From the NCBI RefSeq assembly GCF_020177265.1, contig NZ_JAIVMC010000001.1, forward strand, positions 124,001 through 188,000: 64,000 bases of DNA, read 5' to 3'. Within the stretch, counting starts at the first letter, position 1. The number at the start of each line of letters is the position of its first letter. The stretch is from Pseudooceanicola marinus (GTDB lineage Bacteria; Pseudomonadota; Alphaproteobacteria; Rhodobacterales; Rhodobacteraceae). The translations under genes and the position numbers were made by a program. Shown here piece after piece: positions 1 through 7,108 of the stretch. The notes beneath the pieces were generated by a model. The model saw only the letters and a program-made list of their open reading frames with translations. It was not told where the DNA came from and searched no databases.

Positions 1-485
1 AGCGGCGCATCCCCACGGGCGTCAGCGGCATGGACCGTGACTACGTCTGGGACCCGAAGACCCAGTCGCTCATCACCCGCAACGAGGCCTTCAAGGGCGG
101 CTTCCGGACGATGCAGCGCGCGCAGGTGCCGACCCTGGCGGACCGGCTGAAGGACCGCGAGATCGCCCAGGACATCAAGGACGGTCTGAGCATCAGCGAG
201 ATCATCCTGCTGCGGCATACGGCGCGCCAGCGCATTCAGCGGGTGGCGCGCGAGGACGGGCTGGAGATCGCCCGGCCGAAGCCCGCGCCGCTCCGGGGCG
301 GGCGCGAGAAGTCCGTCTCGGGCGATGACGAGGAAATCACCCGGAAGATCCTGGCGCTGGTCGATGGCCAACGGGGGCTGACGGAAATCGCCCGGCTGGC
401 GGGCTGCCACAAGGATGCGGTGCGCCTGCGCCGGGATCGGCTGAAGCTCGATATCCCGGCCGCCAAGCGGAGGAAAGTCGCGTGA
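1..485 (+). CDS. Phage-like DNA-binding protein, 5' end outside window
   Basis: The reading frame is open to the first base of the window, so the ATG at 30 is probably internal and the true start lies upstream. The visible part is about 160 residues. Two stretches look like helix-turn-helix segments: one around LSISEIILLRHTARQRIQRV and one around LTEIARLAGCHKDAVRLRRD, which resembles the recognition region of small phage and GTA-type regulators. The C-terminus is basic (AKRRKVA). It lies in the same direction as three further phage-like genes. No specific family is recognised; DNA binding is inferred from the HTH-like segments only. Confidence 0.5.
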   Translation, partial: RRIPTGVSGMDRDYVWDPKTQSLITRNEAFKGGFRTMQRAQVPTLADRLKDREIAQDIKDGLSISEIILLRHTARQRIQRVAREDGLEIARPKPAPLRGGREKSVSGDDEEITRKILALVDGQRGLTEIARLAGCHKDAVRLRRDRLKLDIPAAKRRKVA

Positions 486-747
486 CGTTCAGACCCCCCG
501 GATTTGGGCCGATTGACAGCGGATGGCGCCCCATGCGTTGCTTTGACCTGTCCGCTCAGGGGGAGAGGCGGGCGGACACCTGGCGCACCCCGCGCGCTGG
601 CGTGGCCCGGCGCGGTGGTGATCTCTGCTTGGCTGCCGCGCCGTTTGGCGGGATCGCCACGCGACCTGCTCAGTGCCTGCATTCCGCGATCTGGTTGAGG
701 CTATTGGCGTGCCAAATGGCGCGCCTCCGGTTCCGGGGGGTCGCCTC

Positions 748-1395
748 ATGCGCTCGCTGACCTCTGCAGGCGCGGCGTTGCGCGCCGTCGAGACCGATGA
801 CCTCGAAGAATACCCGCTGTCGGGCCAGGAGCGCCTCGACAGCCATTACTTCATCGCCTGGCATCACCGCCGCTGGCTGAACTCGGAGATGCGCCTGAAG
901 GCCACCGAGGAGTGTCGCGCGCTTTACTTCGATCTGATCTGCATCGCCCAGGAACAGAACCCCATCGGGACGCTTCCGGCGGATACCGAGCAGCTGGCCA
1001 AGCTCCTGGGCGTGGAACAGGGGCGGCTGCAGCGGCTTTGCGAAGGCAGCTTCGGTCCGCTTCACAAGTGGCGCCCCTGTCTCTGCGAGGGCGTGGTTCG
1101 CCTATATCACCCGATGGTGCTGGAGGTCGTCACCGATGCCATCGCGCGCAAGCACGACAACCGGGCGCGTAACGAGGCGGGCAATGCGATGAAGCGCCGG
1201 CAGCGCCTGCGCAGCGCCATCGCGGGCTATCACGTGGATCTCGCGGCCAATGACGCGGCCATCCTTTGGATGGACGAATGGCTCATGGAACAGGGCTGCG
1301 GCTATCGCGGCGCCTCCTGGATCGAGCGCGCCATCGGCGCCTGGTCCGATCATCAACTTCACATGCACACGCGGGGCGGCAGGCAACTGTCCTGA
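748..1395 (+). CDS. Phage/plasmid replication-type protein (DUF1376-like), hypothetical
   Basis: This 215-residue protein starts at ATG 748 behind a G-rich stretch (tccggggggtcgcctc); a GTG at 673 would add 25 residues without a clear ribosome site. The middle region, DSHYFIAWHHRRWLNSEMRL onward, followed by a short-linker GTLPADTEQLAKLLGV segment, has the layout of phage replisome-organiser N-terminal domains (a compact winged-helix fold that reads 'low-to-high cost' layouts such as DUF1376), but the similarity is by pattern only. The stop codon is directly followed by a dense cluster of GGACAGT repeats and a DnaA box, which fits a role in replication initiation or control. Product assignment is tentative. 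Confidence 0.5.
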   Translation: MRSLTSAGAALRAVETDDLEEYPLSGQERLDSHYFIAWHHRRWLNSEMRLKATEECRALYFDLICIAQEQNPIGTLPADTEQLAKLLGVEQGRLQRLCEGSFGPLHKWRPCLCEGVVRLYHPMVLEVVTDAIARKHDNRARNEAGNAMKRRQRLRSAIAGYHVDLAANDAAILWMDEWLMEQGCGYRGASWIERAIGAWSDHQLHMHTRGGRQLS

Positions 1396-1548
1396 ACTGT
1401 CCAGTGGACAGTGTCGGAAGTGTCCACCGGACAGTTCGGACAGTGTCCTGGACACTTTCAAACTGTCCGCTCCGATAGAGACATGGACAGAGACATCAGA
1501 AGACACAGGACGTTGCGCGGACAGTTCGAGCGGGGCGCCTGTGGATAA
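1386..1548. repeat. GGACAGT repeat cluster with perfect DnaA box
   Basis: Seven exact copies of the 7-mer GGACAGT or its complement occur at 1386, 1396, 1406, 1429, 1438, 1462 and 1519, in both orientations. There are near copies and an AGTGTCC-T-GGACACT palindrome at 1442-1456. A perfect DnaA box complement, TGTGGATAA, is at 1540-1548. The first copy overlaps the 3' end of the preceding gene; the rest fill the gap before the next gene. The arrangement resembles an iteron-type origin or a multi-site operator. Mixed orientation and irregular spacing argue against CRISPR. Confidence 0.7.
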
Positions 1549-1578
1549 GTCGGACCTTGGCTGAGAAAGGGCAAGAGG

Positions 1579-2172
1579 ATGCGGATCGAGCAGGATCACG
1601 AGACGAAGCGGGACCGGGTTCGCCGGCTGTTGCTGGGGCCGCTGGAGGGGATCGGGTTCCGCTTCCCGAAGGCGGTGGAGCCGGATGAAGGCCGCAAGCG
1701 CCTCGACCGGCTGGCGGATGAGCTGGGCTACATGAGCGACGCCAACCTGCGGCGTCTCTTCGAGGCGATGCGCTCGAAGGGCGAGGGCCGGGCCCGGGAC
1801 TTCTGGCCCAGCCATGCGGCCTTCGTGGCCCTGGCGCAGGTCGCGCAGCCGCGCCCCCTCGAGGAGATGCCCGGACTGGCCAGCTGGTTCGGCAGCGCCG
1901 CCGGGCGCGCCGCGCTGGCCGAGGGGCGCCTGGTCGAGGAATACCGCTGGTGGCTGTCGAAACACCGCCCGCCGCTGAACCCGCAGGAACGCCGGATCAT
2001 CGCCGACAGGGCCGGGGCGGCACAGTCGAAGGTGGCCCGCCTGCGCGAGCGCCTTGGCCTGCGCCTGCCGGTCGACGCCACGGACCGGGAATGGCTCCAC
2101 GCCTATGAAGCGCATCAGGACGCCGCGCGCGAGCTGGTGCGACGCGGCCAGGCACAGGGGGAGGCGGCATGA
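1579..2172 (+). CDS. Hypothetical phage-associated protein
   Basis: A 197-residue, charged, soluble protein with an AAGAGG ribosome site just before ATG 1579. The N-terminal third is rich in Arg and Glu; the central segment RDFWPSHAAFVALAQVAQPR resembles short segments seen in uncharacterised Rhodobacteraceae prophage proteins, but no domain is recognised. There is no signal peptide or membrane segment. Its 3' end overlaps the next start by four bases (ATGA), so the two are translated together. Its position just after the repeat cluster suggests a link to phage DNA replication or packaging control; this is inference. Confidence 0.5.
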   Translation: MRIEQDHETKRDRVRRLLLGPLEGIGFRFPKAVEPDEGRKRLDRLADELGYMSDANLRRLFEAMRSKGEGRARDFWPSHAAFVALAQVAQPRPLEEMPGLASWFGSAAGRAALAEGRLVEEYRWWLSKHRPPLNPQERRIIADRAGAAQSKVARLRERLGLRLPVDATDREWLHAYEAHQDAARELVRRGQAQGEAA

Positions 2173-2846
2173 CCATGGCCCTCCGACACCGGCCCCGGGG
2201 CCTGAGCAGCGCGTCTCCGCGTGAAGTCAGCATCCTGCAGCTGCTCGACTGGGCCTTCCAGAAGGAGAAGGTCCGGATCGACTTCGACCAGGGCGCCAAT
2301 GAACGGCCGCAGGGCGCGCTCAAGGGCTATGGCATGGAGCACATCCTGATGCGCCAAGCGGAACTCGGCTGCCGGGTCCAAGGCGGCGGCACCTCGGAGC
2401 CGCACCCTGACGCGGACGCGGTGGCCGATGCTCTGGCGCAGCTGCCGGAGGGCGTTGGTGGCCGGCGCATGGCGCTGGTGATCGCCGATCTCTGCCGCGC
2501 CGGCGAAACGCTCGGCTGGGGTTCGGACCTTGCGCCGCAGGTGCAGCCCATCGACTGGAAGCAGACCAAACACGGACGCTTTGCCGTCACAGAGACCTGC
2601 GGCAAGGCGCGCTACACGAGCCGCGGCAAGGTGCGGGAGGTGGATCTGCGCTGCTGCCCGATCACCATCGAAAACCACCCGCGGGATCAGGCGCGGGCGC
2701 GGCGGGACTACCTGCTTTGGTGGGCGGCACTGAAAGAGCTGCGCGACACTTTCCGGATCTACGGCGGGCTGACCGCACACCAGGTCACCGACGCGCTGCC
2801 GCCGATGAAGCCCTGGGAAGGGGAGAGGGCCAGGCGGGCGGCTTGA
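2169..2846 (+). CDS. Hypothetical phage-associated protein
   Basis: A 225-residue protein translationally coupled to the gene before it by an ATGA overlap. The C-terminal half holds RARRDYLLWWAALKELRDTF followed by a short Gly/Pro-rich end, a pattern I associate only loosely with small phage proteins of alphaproteobacteria. Two cysteines (VDLRCCPITI) sit next to each other at about residue 160. There is no signal peptide or transmembrane stretch. It is the last gene of the phage-like block; no integrase, capsid or terminase gene is visible in the window, so the block is either a remnant or the edge of an element that continues to the left. Confidence 0.5.
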   Translation: MTMALRHRPRGLSSASPREVSILQLLDWAFQKEKVRIDFDQGANERPQGALKGYGMEHILMRQAELGCRVQGGGTSEPHPDADAVADALAQLPEGVGGRRMALVIADLCRAGETLGWGSDLAPQVQPIDWKQTKHGRFAVTETCGKARYTSRGKVREVDLRCCPITIENHPRDQARARRDYLLWWAALKELRDTFRIYGGLTAHQVTDALPPMKPWEGERARRAA

Positions 2847-3295
2847 GGGCCGGGCAGGGCAGGGAGAAAGAAGGGCCGGGGCATTGCCTCGGCCTTCCGC
2901 TTTCAGGGGCGCCGTCAGGTCAAAAGCGGACCTTCCTAACGCAATGCTTCAATGGTAGCTTTGCGCAGGGAGCGGACACGCCGGGCGGGCTGTCTCTAGC
3001 TTCACCTTCAGGCGCTTTCGGCCCTGAGCGGACATTCGAACCAGGCGCGGTAGATGACCGGTCCCAGCCCTTCGCGACTTTTGTCCAAGCCGCAGCATGA
3101 CGTCGTGTTCGGGCACGAGGCCAGTGAGCAGCCGTTCGCTGCATCCTGGACGGACAACAGCGAAGCGCCGGAAGCAACCCCTACCATTGTGTCTGGACCG
3201 TCTCGCAAGTTAGCACTGGGAAAGCCAGATGACCTGAGACCCGACACTCCCCGGATGAATCCCGATCAGCCAAGCCAACTTACTTTGGCGCTATA
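2847..3295. other. Gene-free stretch, decayed sequence with dispersed repeat
   Basis: No convincing gene is visible. The stretch separates the rightward phage-like genes from the leftward PIN operon. It contains a region from about 3029 to 3153 that matches, in inverted orientation, the sequence at about 5489-5640 on the other side of the operon. Short open frames here have mosaic, low-complexity translations. Confidence 0.6.
3029..3153 (+). repeat. Dispersed intergenic repeat, left copy
   Basis: Read forward, this segment aligns with the reverse complement of about 5489-5640. Shared landmarks in the same order are CCAGGCGCGG, GATGACCGGTCCCAGCCCTT, and CAGCCGTTCGCTGCATCCTG (the partner has CTGCCGTTCGCCGCGTGCTG). 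The copies have diverged, with roughly three quarters of bases alike by eye. Confidence 0.55.
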
Positions 3296-3838
3296 CTAAG
3301 CGCCTCTGAGAACTCGCGGGTTCGCTGAGACCAGATCGAAATCCACATGGACAAAGTCCCTGTCATGCGAAACGAAAATTAGATCGTTGGACAAGCAGCT
3401 AGCGACGAGAGCCGCGTCAGTGAAGTCAAGAAGACCCTTCGCGGCCTCATTTAGTTGCAGCTCAATTGCCTCAACGTCGTTGGTGTCAACGATCAATTCA
3501 CAATCTTCTAGGATGGATAAACAAGTGTCACGCACGGATTCAACGCGCTCGAGATAGTCCTCGTCGCTCTTTCTTCTGCTTTTCAGAAGGTGGTACTCAC
3601 CTCCACCAAATAGGAGCTCATACTCGATCTTACACATCCGGTTGAATAGCTCAGATATGACGTTTGCGCAGGTGACAATCGTGTTCCCCTTGGAGAGAGC
3701 GCTGGCGTAGAAGTTACTATAGACGGCGCGTTCGCGACTCGGATCGTTGCCATATATGGAAATCCAAACATTTGTGTCGAAAAGAATTTCTCTGCTTTCA
3801 AAGGCACACTCCGAGCCAGCATCATATACTCGCGCCAT
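3296..3838 (-). CDS. PIN-domain ribonuclease-like protein
   Basis: A 180-residue protein whose sequence fits the PIN fold (Mg2+-dependent single-strand RNA nuclease) from end to end. All four acidic positions appear present: Asp in ILFDTNVWI near residue 20, Glu in NVISELFNR, Asp in LLDFTDAALVAS and Asp in FVSHDRDF. The start at 3838 (MARVYDAG) is chosen because the upstream gene stops at 3840, leaving one base between them; an earlier start would overlap it heavily. It is the third gene of a three-gene operon. No VapB/Phd-like antitoxin precedes it; its partners are STAS and ATPase proteins instead. Base composition is AT-richer than the surroundings, suggesting transfer. Nuclease activity is inferred from family knowledge. 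Confidence 0.8.
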   Translation of the reverse strand: MARVYDAGSECAFESREILFDTNVWISIYGNDPSRERAVYSNFYASALSKGNTIVTCANVISELFNRMCKIEYELLFGGGEYHLLKSRRKSDEDYLERVESVRDTCLSILEDCELIVDTNDVEAIELQLNEAAKGLLDFTDAALVASCLSNDLIFVSHDRDFVHVDFDLVSANPRVLRGA

Positions 3839-3839
3839 T

Positions 3840-4193
3840 TTAATCATCCAAGTTGTCTTTGAAGATTTCCTCGACTCGCTCCTGATCCGAGAAGTACAGC
3901 TTCGCCCTGTCAACCACGAGCTTCAATCTTCTCAAATGCCACTCCTCGAAATCCACAGGTGGCAATAAGCGACTCCTGAGAACACTTTCTTCGAACTCCC
4001 CATACAGCTGACCCACTGCTGCGTTTAGAAAAGCCGTGGTCATTCGTGTAACGCCAAAGAAAGAAATCTCCGCTCGATTACCTCCTTGAATGACGTCATA
4101 CAAAAACTGATGAACTTTCTGCCCATCAGAAGCCGCCACGCAAATCCCTCCGCCCACGATCGTCGATATGGAGACTCTTATAACTTTTGACAT
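3840..4193 (-). CDS. STAS-like DUF4325 protein
   Basis: A 117-residue protein matching the STAS-like DUF4325 family: a short N-terminal beta segment, then FFGVTRMTTAFLNAAVGQLY, the family's typical strand-helix core, and an acidic/basic helical C-terminus. Known STAS proteins act as phospho-switch partners of GHKL-type ATPases (SpoIIAA with SpoIIAB), which is exactly the domain present in the gene before it. The start is one base from the upstream stop (4195) and the stop is one base from the PIN start, so translation is coupled. It probably links the ATPase to the nuclease; that link is inferred. Confidence 0.8.
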   Translation of the reverse strand: MSKVIRVSISTIVGGGICVAASDGQKVHQFLYDVIQGGNRAEISFFGVTRMTTAFLNAAVGQLYGEFEESVLRSRLLPPVDFEEWHLRRLKLVVDRAKLYFSDQERVEEIFKDNLDD

Positions 4194-4194
4194 T

Positions 4195-5070
4195 TCACCA
4201 TATCTCCTTGGGATTGACGCGCGACTTCATATGGTACGACCTTGTATCTCTCGTGTTAATTTCAAGTGAAACCGCCGTGCCCGGATAGGACGCCCTTATG
4301 TTGTGCATGGAGACACGTCCCGCTCTCATCTCCCAGTATCCTGTTTGAGAGCAAACAATCAGACTTCCCTCGTTTAGCCGAACGAACTCCTGCAAGATAC
4401 CCAACCCTAACCCCCCGGGAATATCCCCGCTTCTGGCGCTATTATTCATCTGCATCGCCCATTCAATTGAGTTTGCGACTGTCGGAAATCTGAATCCTGC
4501 AGCTTCAAGTGATCCATTTATTCCCCTCCCGCCATCCGAGATGACAAATGTCAATCTGTCCCTGTTGGGGAAAAACTGCCCCCCCGAGAAGACCGGTATG
4601 CTGGATTTAGAGTGCAGGGAGCTATTAGCAAATAGCTCATCCAATCCTTCGAGGAACTTCTCCCTCAAACCTTTGCTCATCTTCGGGACTTCTGGACGCA
4701 AAAGGTGGGCGCTGCAGTACTTTGAGAACTCCACTTCGGCATCGAGTTCGAACTTTGTCACTGGAATCGTGGTTCCGTACCGATCAGCAACTGATCCCGT
4801 GAGGGTTTTGTTCTTTTGAAGAATTGTTTGCACCTTTGGTGAAATGCCGTAGAGAGATATTTCATTGCCTCTTTTCCGAGATAGATTGACTATCGTGAGC
4901 AGACAGGTGCCGAGCTGCGCATCGATCCATCGGAGACGCGAGCAGTCGATGCCTACCTTTCGGTGGTCGAAAGTCTCCAGTTGCTCATGAAGTGTTGCTA
5001 GTGCTTGAAAACCATACACATCGGCGGAAATCTCGCTTGCGCCTAACACCACCATGAATTCGTCAGTCAC
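4195..5070 (-). CDS. STAS plus GHKL (Bergerat) ATPase regulatory protein
   Basis: A 291-residue two-domain protein. Residues 1 to about 100 look like a STAS domain (KVGIDCSRLRWIDAQLG). Residues about 130-285 carry a complete Bergerat ATP-binding fold: N box ELFANSSLHS, G1 box ISDGGRGING, G2 box GGLGLGILQEF, and a C-terminal PGTAVSLEI strand. There is no phospho-acceptor His/dimerisation domain, so it resembles an anti-sigma-type Ser/Thr kinase or a chaperone-like ATPase rather than a sensor histidine kinase. It is the first gene of the operon with DUF4325 and PIN genes. GC content is clearly lower than in flanking genes. The ribosome site before ATG 5070 is weak. Confidence 0.8.
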   Translation of the reverse strand: MTDEFMVVLGASEISADVYGFQALATLHEQLETFDHRKVGIDCSRLRWIDAQLGTCLLTIVNLSRKRGNEISLYGISPKVQTILQKNKTLTGSVADRYGTTIPVTKFELDAEVEFSKYCSAHLLRPEVPKMSKGLREKFLEGLDELFANSSLHSKSSIPVFSGGQFFPNRDRLTFVISDGGRGINGSLEAAGFRFPTVANSIEWAMQMNNSARSGDIPGGLGLGILQEFVRLNEGSLIVCSQTGYWEMRAGRVSMHNIRASYPGTAVSLEINTRDTRSYHMKSRVNPKEIW

Positions 5071-5779
5071 TCTGCCGGCTCGCCTTCAGCTATTGGGGGC
5101 TATTTGTGTCTCGTGGTTTCTGCCTACAGCAGAGACTTGACGGTGTCACGATCGGATACCTGTTGAGCTAAGGAACTTAGGAGGTCGTCTCCGTCAGACA
5201 AGCATTCAGCGTATTTATGCGTACATTTGACCTCTGAGTACGATAGCATACAGACGGTGATGATTGTGAGACATCTATGAGACAGTTCCGCGCGCGGTCT
5301 TTGACTTTTCGGACTATAGGCATCGGGCATGCCCTCGCCACAGGGCATGCCGAGCACAATGTCCCACTAGGGTTGTGACCGGCCATCTACATCGCCCTGC
5401 AGCAAGGTCGTCTGTGGGCCGAAAGCGACAGCCGCTCCAGGTGCGCCCCTGTCGATTGCCACGTCCGCTATCCTGCGCACAGCAGCCTTTCGTCCAGCAC
5501 GCGGCGAACGGCAGCTCTCCGCCCTTCGTGTTGTCGCCTGGTATGATGCTGCGCCAGGCAGGAATGTCGCGGAAGGGCTGGCTCCGGTCATTCGCTGCGC
5601 CTGGCGCGAAGGTCAGCTTCGGGCTGGGAGCGGTCATCCGCCCCGACCGGGACAAAGGTTCGCTGTGGGCGATGCCCGGCCCTTCCGCCTTTTCGGCTCA
5701 AGAAGCTGACCGCCGCTACGTCATCCCTGGTCGACGGCACCACACTGATTGCTGACTTCGCCTACGGCCAAAGCCGGCG
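5071..5779. other. Gene-free stretch upstream of the PIN operon
   Basis: Bases 5071-5330 are AT-rich and must contain the promoter of the minus-strand STAS/PIN operon. Bases 5370-5700 are GC-rich mosaic sequence including the right copy of the dispersed repeat. Open frames here have no family resemblance and overlap each other on both strands. I see no gene. Confidence 0.6.
5489..5640 (-). repeat. Dispersed intergenic repeat, right copy
   Basis: The reverse complement aligns collinearly with 3029-3153. A 20-base core, GGCTCCGGTCATTCGCTGCG at 5580-5599, also matches 18 of 20 bases at about 17766-17785 in another gene-free stretch, so this is a small family of diverged intergenic repeats. Confidence 0.55.
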
Positions 5780-6172
5780 TCACCGCGCTCCTTCAGCCGC
5801 CTGCGGGACGGCGAGCGCATCTTCATGGACGACATCCGCTGCCCAGTCGTAGAGCTCGGACAGGATGGTGCGGAGAGCCTCTCCTCGCGCGGTCAGGCGG
5901 TAGGTGACTTCGCGCGGATAGGTATTCGTCTCTGTCCGTTGCACCAGGTTGCGGCGCGTCAGCCCGGCAATCCTGTCGGTCAGAACCTTGGGCGAGATCC
6001 GCGGCAAGAGCGCCTGGAGTTCGGAATATCGCCTTGGCCCGCCTGAAAGGTGCCACAGCAGCAGGGCGTTCCATCGGTGACCCAGAAAGGCCAGCCAGTC
6101 CTCGGCAAGGCATTCGTCGGGACGGCAAACGGCGGCCATGGCAGCTTTCGGTTCAGGCATCGGGCTTCCCAT
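5780..6172 (-). CDS. HxlR-family transcriptional regulator
   Basis: A 130-residue winged-helix regulator. Typical HxlR features are a short N-terminus with a cysteine (DECLAEDWLAFLGHRW), then WNALLLWHLSGGPRRYSELQ, the recognition helix ISPKVLTDRIAGL, and the wing LVQRTETNTYPREVTYRLT. HxlR proteins bind promoter DNA as dimers and often sense quinones, aldehydes or redox state. It is divergent from the saccharopine-dehydrogenase-like gene at 6248, with 75 bases between starts, so it probably controls that gene. ATG 6172 gives the normal family length; the longer open frame upstream runs into the divergent gene. Confidence 0.85.
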   Translation of the reverse strand: MGSPMPEPKAAMAAVCRPDECLAEDWLAFLGHRWNALLLWHLSGGPRRYSELQALLPRISPKVLTDRIAGLTRRNLVQRTETNTYPREVTYRLTARGEALRTILSELYDWAADVVHEDALAVPQAAEGAR

Positions 6173-6247
6173 TTGGTTAGCCCAGAGTCGGCGTGTTCTA
6201 GGCGTTCGCGGGCACTCTAGCAGGTCCAAACGCATGAGGAACATGAC

Positions 6248-7108
6248 ATGGGACGAATACTCATTATCGGTGGCTACGGCCATGTGGGGCAGAAAATCGC
6301 GCGCCGTTTGGTGGCCGCCGGCAGACCGGTGATGCTGGCCGGGCGCGACGGTGCAAAGGCAAGGGCAGTGGCGGCTCGATTGGGCTGCGAGGCAACGATA
6401 CTGGATCTCGAGCGCGCTGAAACCTGGACAAAGCCCCTGTCGACGGCCTCGGTGGTGATCTGTTGTCTCGACACGCGGTCGGCAGAGCTGGCACGGGCAG
6501 TTCTGGAGCGTGGGGTGCGCCTGATCGACATCTCGGCCACAGACTCGGTGCTGCGCCGGATCGAGCAATTGGATGGTCTGGCGAGGGGCACCGGTGCGCT
6601 GGCCATCCTGTCGGTCGGCCTAGCGCCGGGGTTGACCAACCTCCTGGTGCAGGAGGCGCGCGCGCAGAGCCCGGATGCGACCCGTTTTCGTATTGGTGTC
6701 CTGCTGGGACTGGGCGACAGCCACGGCCCGGCGGCGATCGACTGGACCTTGCGCAGTCTGGCGCCGCTTGCCCCCGGCGAGATCCAGCCACTGCGCTTCG
6801 GAGATGACCGTCGGCCCCTGCCATCGATCCCGTTCGACTTTTCCGATCAACACAGCCTGATGCGCCGGGGTTTCCCGGAGGTCGAGACGCGGCTGGCCCT
6901 GGCGTCACCGCTCATCACCCCCCTGACCTTGAGGGCGCTGGCATGGAGCTCGGGGCGACCTGCCCTGCGACGGGCCCTTGTGCACAGCATGCCCTTCCTC
7001 AGGATCGGCAGTGACCGGGCGGCGCTGGTTGTCGAGGCCTATGCCAAGGGCAGGGAGGCACCTGCATGTCGCCTGGAGCTATGCTGGAATCTGGGTGACG
7101 CGGTCTGA
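6248..7108 (+). pseudogene. Saccharopine-dehydrogenase-like oxidoreductase, 5' part, split by IS256 element
   Basis: The N-terminus has a classic NAD(P) Rossmann motif (IIGGYGHVGQKIARR) followed by the layout of the saccharopine dehydrogenase-like NADP-binding family. The reading frame enters the insertion sequence after codon 276 (base 7075) and ends 11 codons inside it at 7108. The 9 bases TGTCGCCTG just before the element (7067-7075) are repeated just after it (8477-8485), and the frame continues there to a stop at 8660-8662. Removing the element and one duplicate restores a 334-residue protein. The gene is therefore interrupted, recently enough that no other lesions are visible. Known family members use NAD(P) for amino-acid or polyketide-type reductions; the substrate is unknown. 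Confidence 0.85.
7067..7075. repeat. Target-site duplication, left copy
   Basis: TGTCGCCTG directly precedes the left end of the IS256-family element and is identical to 8477-8485. An 8-9 base duplication is usual for this family. Confidence 0.9.

Noticed and set aside
1386-1548. CRISPR array
   Set aside because: Repeats are only seven bases, in both orientations, with irregular spacing and no cas genes.
5375-5755. Plus-strand open frame upstream of the HxlR gene
   Set aside because: It lies in the dispersed-repeat sequence, changes composition along its length, and has no family resemblance.
7076-7083. GAGCTATG at the insertion-sequence ends as another LysR half-site
   Set aside because: The word is part of the element's inverted repeat and occurs at both ends; similarity to the palindromes at 14511 and 16370 is probably chance.
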